A stretch of DNA of 38,364 bases from Helicobacter rappini (GTDB lineage: Bacteria; Campylobacterota; Campylobacteria; Campylobacterales; Helicobacteraceae): positions 26,623-64,986 of the forward strand of contig NZ_FZPK01000011.1 of the NCBI RefSeq assembly GCF_900198625.1, read 5' to 3'. A program made the position numbers and the translations under genes. The notes below the pieces were generated by a model, which saw only the letters and a program-made list of their open reading frames with translations, did not search any database and was not told the DNA's origin. Positions 36,509-38,364 of the stretch are shown one piece after another. The number at the start of each line of letters is the position of its first letter. The stretch's first letter is position 1.

Positions 36509-36795
36509 TACATAAATTGCGAATTTATAGAATCTTTACAAAATATTAAAGTTGAAAGCGGGTGATTATAGTTAATCTTACATTCAAAGCAAGTATCCAA
36601 GTATCATTGTTTGGCTTCTTGTGTGATTTTTAGAATCTAGTCTTATTGCAAAACACTATGCGAGAAACTTTTAATCATTTTTTGTATCTTAGTCATTCAA
36701 ACATATAAGCAAAAATCATATTTAATATCCAGCTTAGGATCTGCAAAATCATTAAAGTTACGATAATTGTTAGATTTAAGATAGAATCCACTTTT

Positions 36796-36801
36796 TATAA
36801 T
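36796..36801 (+). promoter_or_regulatory. -10 box of prfA
   Basis: TATAAT follows five T and lies 27 bases before the ATG at 36828. Confidence 0.55.
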
Positions 36802-36827
36802 ACAATATTTTACAAGCAAAGGCATTC

Positions 36828-37898
36828 ATGTTAGTTGATAGATTAAAGCCAATTATTGAGCGAAATGACGCATTAGCAGCCATGTTAAGCACTGAAGAAG
36901 TCATAAATGACATTGCGAAACTCACCGCATTAAGCAAGGAAAAAAGTGAAAGCGATGAGATAGTCGCGAAGGCAAAAGAGTATCTAAAAGTCCTTGATGA
37001 CATTACTAGCAATAAGGCGTTATTAGAGGACAAAGAGCTAGGAGAGTTAGCCAAAGAGGAGCTAAAAGAGCTTGAAATAGCACAAAAAAACCTTGAAGAT
37101 GAGATTAAGATTCTATTAATCCCAAAAGATCCAAATGATAAAAAGAATATCTATCTTGAGATTCGGGCTGGGACAGGTGGCGATGAAGCGGGGATTTTTG
37201 TGGGCGATTTGTTTAGTGCGTATTGTCGTTACGCAGATTCTAAGCAGTGGAAAGTAGAGATTATTAGCAGCAGTGAAAATTCAGTCGGCGGCTATAAAGA
37301 GATGATTGCCTTAGTGAAAGGTGATGGTGCATACTCAAGGCTAAAATATGAGGGTGGCACACATAGGGTGCAGCGCGTCCCAAAGACAGAATCACAAGGC
37401 AGAATCCACACTTCCGCAATAACTGTTGCCATCATGCCAGAAGTCGATTCACTAGAGATAAACATTAATCCAAATGATTTAAAAATCGATGTATTCCGCA
37501 GCGGTGGACATGGCGGTCAAAGTGTGAATACGACCGATTCTGCTGTGCGTATCACGCATATTCCAACGGGTATCAGTGTGTCTATGCAAGATGAAAAGTC
37601 TCAACATAAAAATAAGGATAAAGCCCTAAAGATATTGCAGGCAAGGTTGTATGAAGCCGAGCTTGAAGCACAAAATGCGCAAAATAGGGAATCAAGGAAA
37701 AACCAAGTCGGTAGTGGCGATAGGAGTGAAAGAATCCGCACCTATAACTATCCACAAAACCGCATGAGTGATCATCGCATAAACCTTACATTATATAGCC
37801 TTGAAGAGATTATGTTAAGTGGCGATTTAGATAAAGTGATAGACCCACTTATCGCACATGCACAAAGCCTTGCTTTATCGAACGCAAATGAAGCGTAG
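36828..37898 (+). CDS. prfA: Peptide chain release factor 1
   Basis: RF1 reads UAA and UAG stop codons and triggers peptide release. The 356-residue protein has [12 protein letters not shown] in domain 1, the RF1-type decoding region [15 protein letters not shown] (PxT motif, not the SPF of RF2), and the catalytic GGQ at 229-231 within [11 protein letters not shown]. The length is normal. The frame begins MLVDRLKPI. It is divergent from tolQ and followed by an unrelated surface-polysaccharide-type gene with its own promoter. Confidence 0.97.
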   Translation: MLVDRLKPIIERNDALAAMLSTEEVINDIAKLTALSKEKSESDEIVAKAKEYLKVLDDITSNKALLEDKELGELAKEELKELEIAQKNLEDEIKILLIPKDPNDKKNIYLEIRAGTGGDEAGIFVGDLFSAYCRYADSKQWKVEIISSSENSVGGYKEMIALVKGDGAYSRLKYEGGTHRVQRVPKTESQGRIHTSAITVAIMPEVDSLEININPNDLKIDVFRSGGHGGQSVNTTDSAVRITHIPTGISVSMQDEKSQHKNKDKALKILQARLYEAELEAQNAQNRESRKNQVGSGDRSERIRTYNYPQNRMSDHRINLTLYSLEEIMLSGDLDKVIDPLIAHAQSLALSNANEA

Positions 37899-37974
37899 GT
37901 GATTTAGTAGCAAGCTTGCTTTAGCATAAGAAATGTTGTCTTTAAGCATTAATGCCATTGTTTTTTGTAATTTA

Positions 37975-37983
37975 TGCTATAAT
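37975..37983 (+). promoter_or_regulatory. Extended -10 promoter of the TupA-like gene
   Basis: TG-C-TATAAT is a perfect extended -10, 46 bases before the ATG at 38030, with AAAAGGA as ribosome-binding site. Confidence 0.65.
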
Positions 37984-38029
37984 ACCCCACACTTCACAAA
38001 AAACCACAAATTAACACAAAAGGATACAC

Positions 38030-38364
38030 ATGGGATTACGAAAACTTATAAGAAAAACTTCTTGGTATAAAAACTATCAAGCAAAGAAAGAATCAAAAAT
38101 GAGTGATGAAGAATACTTCATATACAGACATAAAAAAATCTTTGGCTATACACCAGACTTTAAAAATCCACAAACCTTTAATGAAAAAATCATTCATAGA
38201 ATCTTATTTGATAGGAATCCAATATACACAGCCCTAGCAGATAAACTCAAAGCTAGAATCTATATAGCAACAATATTAAAAGACTTTAATGCCAACAATA
38301 CACTAGACTCTAACAAAGATTCTAATACTCTAGTTTCTCACACCAATCATATAACTCATATAAC
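38030..38364 (+). CDS. TupA-like ATP-grasp (glycosyltransferase-type) protein, 5' part only
   Basis: The frame starts MGLRKLIRKTSWYKNYQ and is open to the window edge (111 complete codons), so the 3' end is missing. FGYTPDFKNPQTFNEKIIHR followed by ALADKLKARIYIA is the N-terminal signature of TupA-like ATP-grasp proteins, commonly annotated as glycosyltransferases in surface polysaccharide or teichuronopeptide clusters. A serine/asparagine-rich stretch at the edge (LDSNKDSNTL) looks like a low-complexity insert. The true length and catalytic domain cannot be judged here. Confidence 0.7.
   Translation, partial: MGLRKLIRKTSWYKNYQAKKESKMSDEEYFIYRHKKIFGYTPDFKNPQTFNEKIIHRILFDRNPIYTALADKLKARIYIATILKDFNANNTLDSNKDSNTLVSHTNHITHI

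Larger units (their letters stand above)
36448..36827. other. 380-base divergent promoter region (tolQ / prfA)
   Basis: It contains the -10 boxes of both genes (36503-36508 minus, 36796-36801 plus). AT-rich near-palindromic stretches such as TAATTAGAATTA (about 36456-36467) recall Fur-type sites but match too loosely to call. Confidence 0.45.

Noticed and set aside
37909-37920. AGCAAGCTTGCT palindrome after prfA as a terminator
   Set aside because: It is a perfect palindrome with no room for a loop and no T run after it.
1-38364. tRNA, rRNA, CRISPR arrays and transposases
   Set aside because: I looked for GTTCGA-type T-loops, spaced direct repeats and transposase motifs in the gaps and found none.

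Overview
The window comes from an AT-rich epsilonproteobacterium, most likely an enterohepatic-type Helicobacter. Four things point there: a Helicobacter-specific XerH recombinase and a Hof-type outer membrane protein; phase-variable homopolymer tracts (C11-T9, G13, C13, A15, T14); extended -10 promoters (TGnTATAAT) without obvious -35 boxes; and a sigma-54 promoter of the GGAA-N6-TTGCTT type in front of flgH. No rRNA, tRNA, CRISPR array or transposase gene was found.

Region 1 (1-11672) is the accessory part and the most interesting. A TATAAT box directly preceded by a C11-T9 tract leads into eight tightly packed plus-strand genes, several overlapping by ATGA. They encode a Ycf46-like AAA+ ATPase, a 1215-residue Upf1/DNA2-like SF1 helicase, an unknown protein with a possible winged-helix start and a fresh 57-bp tandem duplication, a possible degenerate phospholipase-D-like protein with a long coiled coil, a second coiled-coil protein, a DUF2997-like small protein, a DUF1257 (Ycf35)-like protein and a large helical protein. 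A second arm at 15585-17074 holds a paralogue of the last protein and a small NrdG-like radical-SAM/4Fe-4S protein. The AAA+ protein and both paralogues end in NPFM or NPFL. I infer one uncharacterised NTP-driven nucleic-acid-handling or defence-like system, probably phase-variable.

Region 2 (11909-15255), housekeeping genes between the two arms: leuD (minus strand), then clpS and clpA. Short elements with TTGTCAT/ATGACAA ends flank this block, and related sequence sits in frame inside two genes of the accessory operon.

Region 3 (17162-25799) has a periplasmic alpha-carbonic anhydrase; a RavA/MoxR-like protein whose Walker A and B motifs are lost; a DUF2972-like gene split by a G13 tract (phase OFF as read here); a Hof-family porin-like protein; and a thiG-xerH operon with a poly-T tract upstream of its promoter and a poly-G tract at the end of xerH.

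Region 4 (26172-38364) is mostly core genome: tpx, ftsW, xseA, a chemotaxis receptor with a T14 tract at its promoter, a small membrane protein, flgH divergent from a yqeY-like gene, tolQ-tolR-tolA (or exbB-exbD-tonB), prfA, and the start of a TupA-like ATP-grasp gene that runs off the window. Across the whole window the palindromic word AGAWTCT is greatly over-represented in all reading frames.
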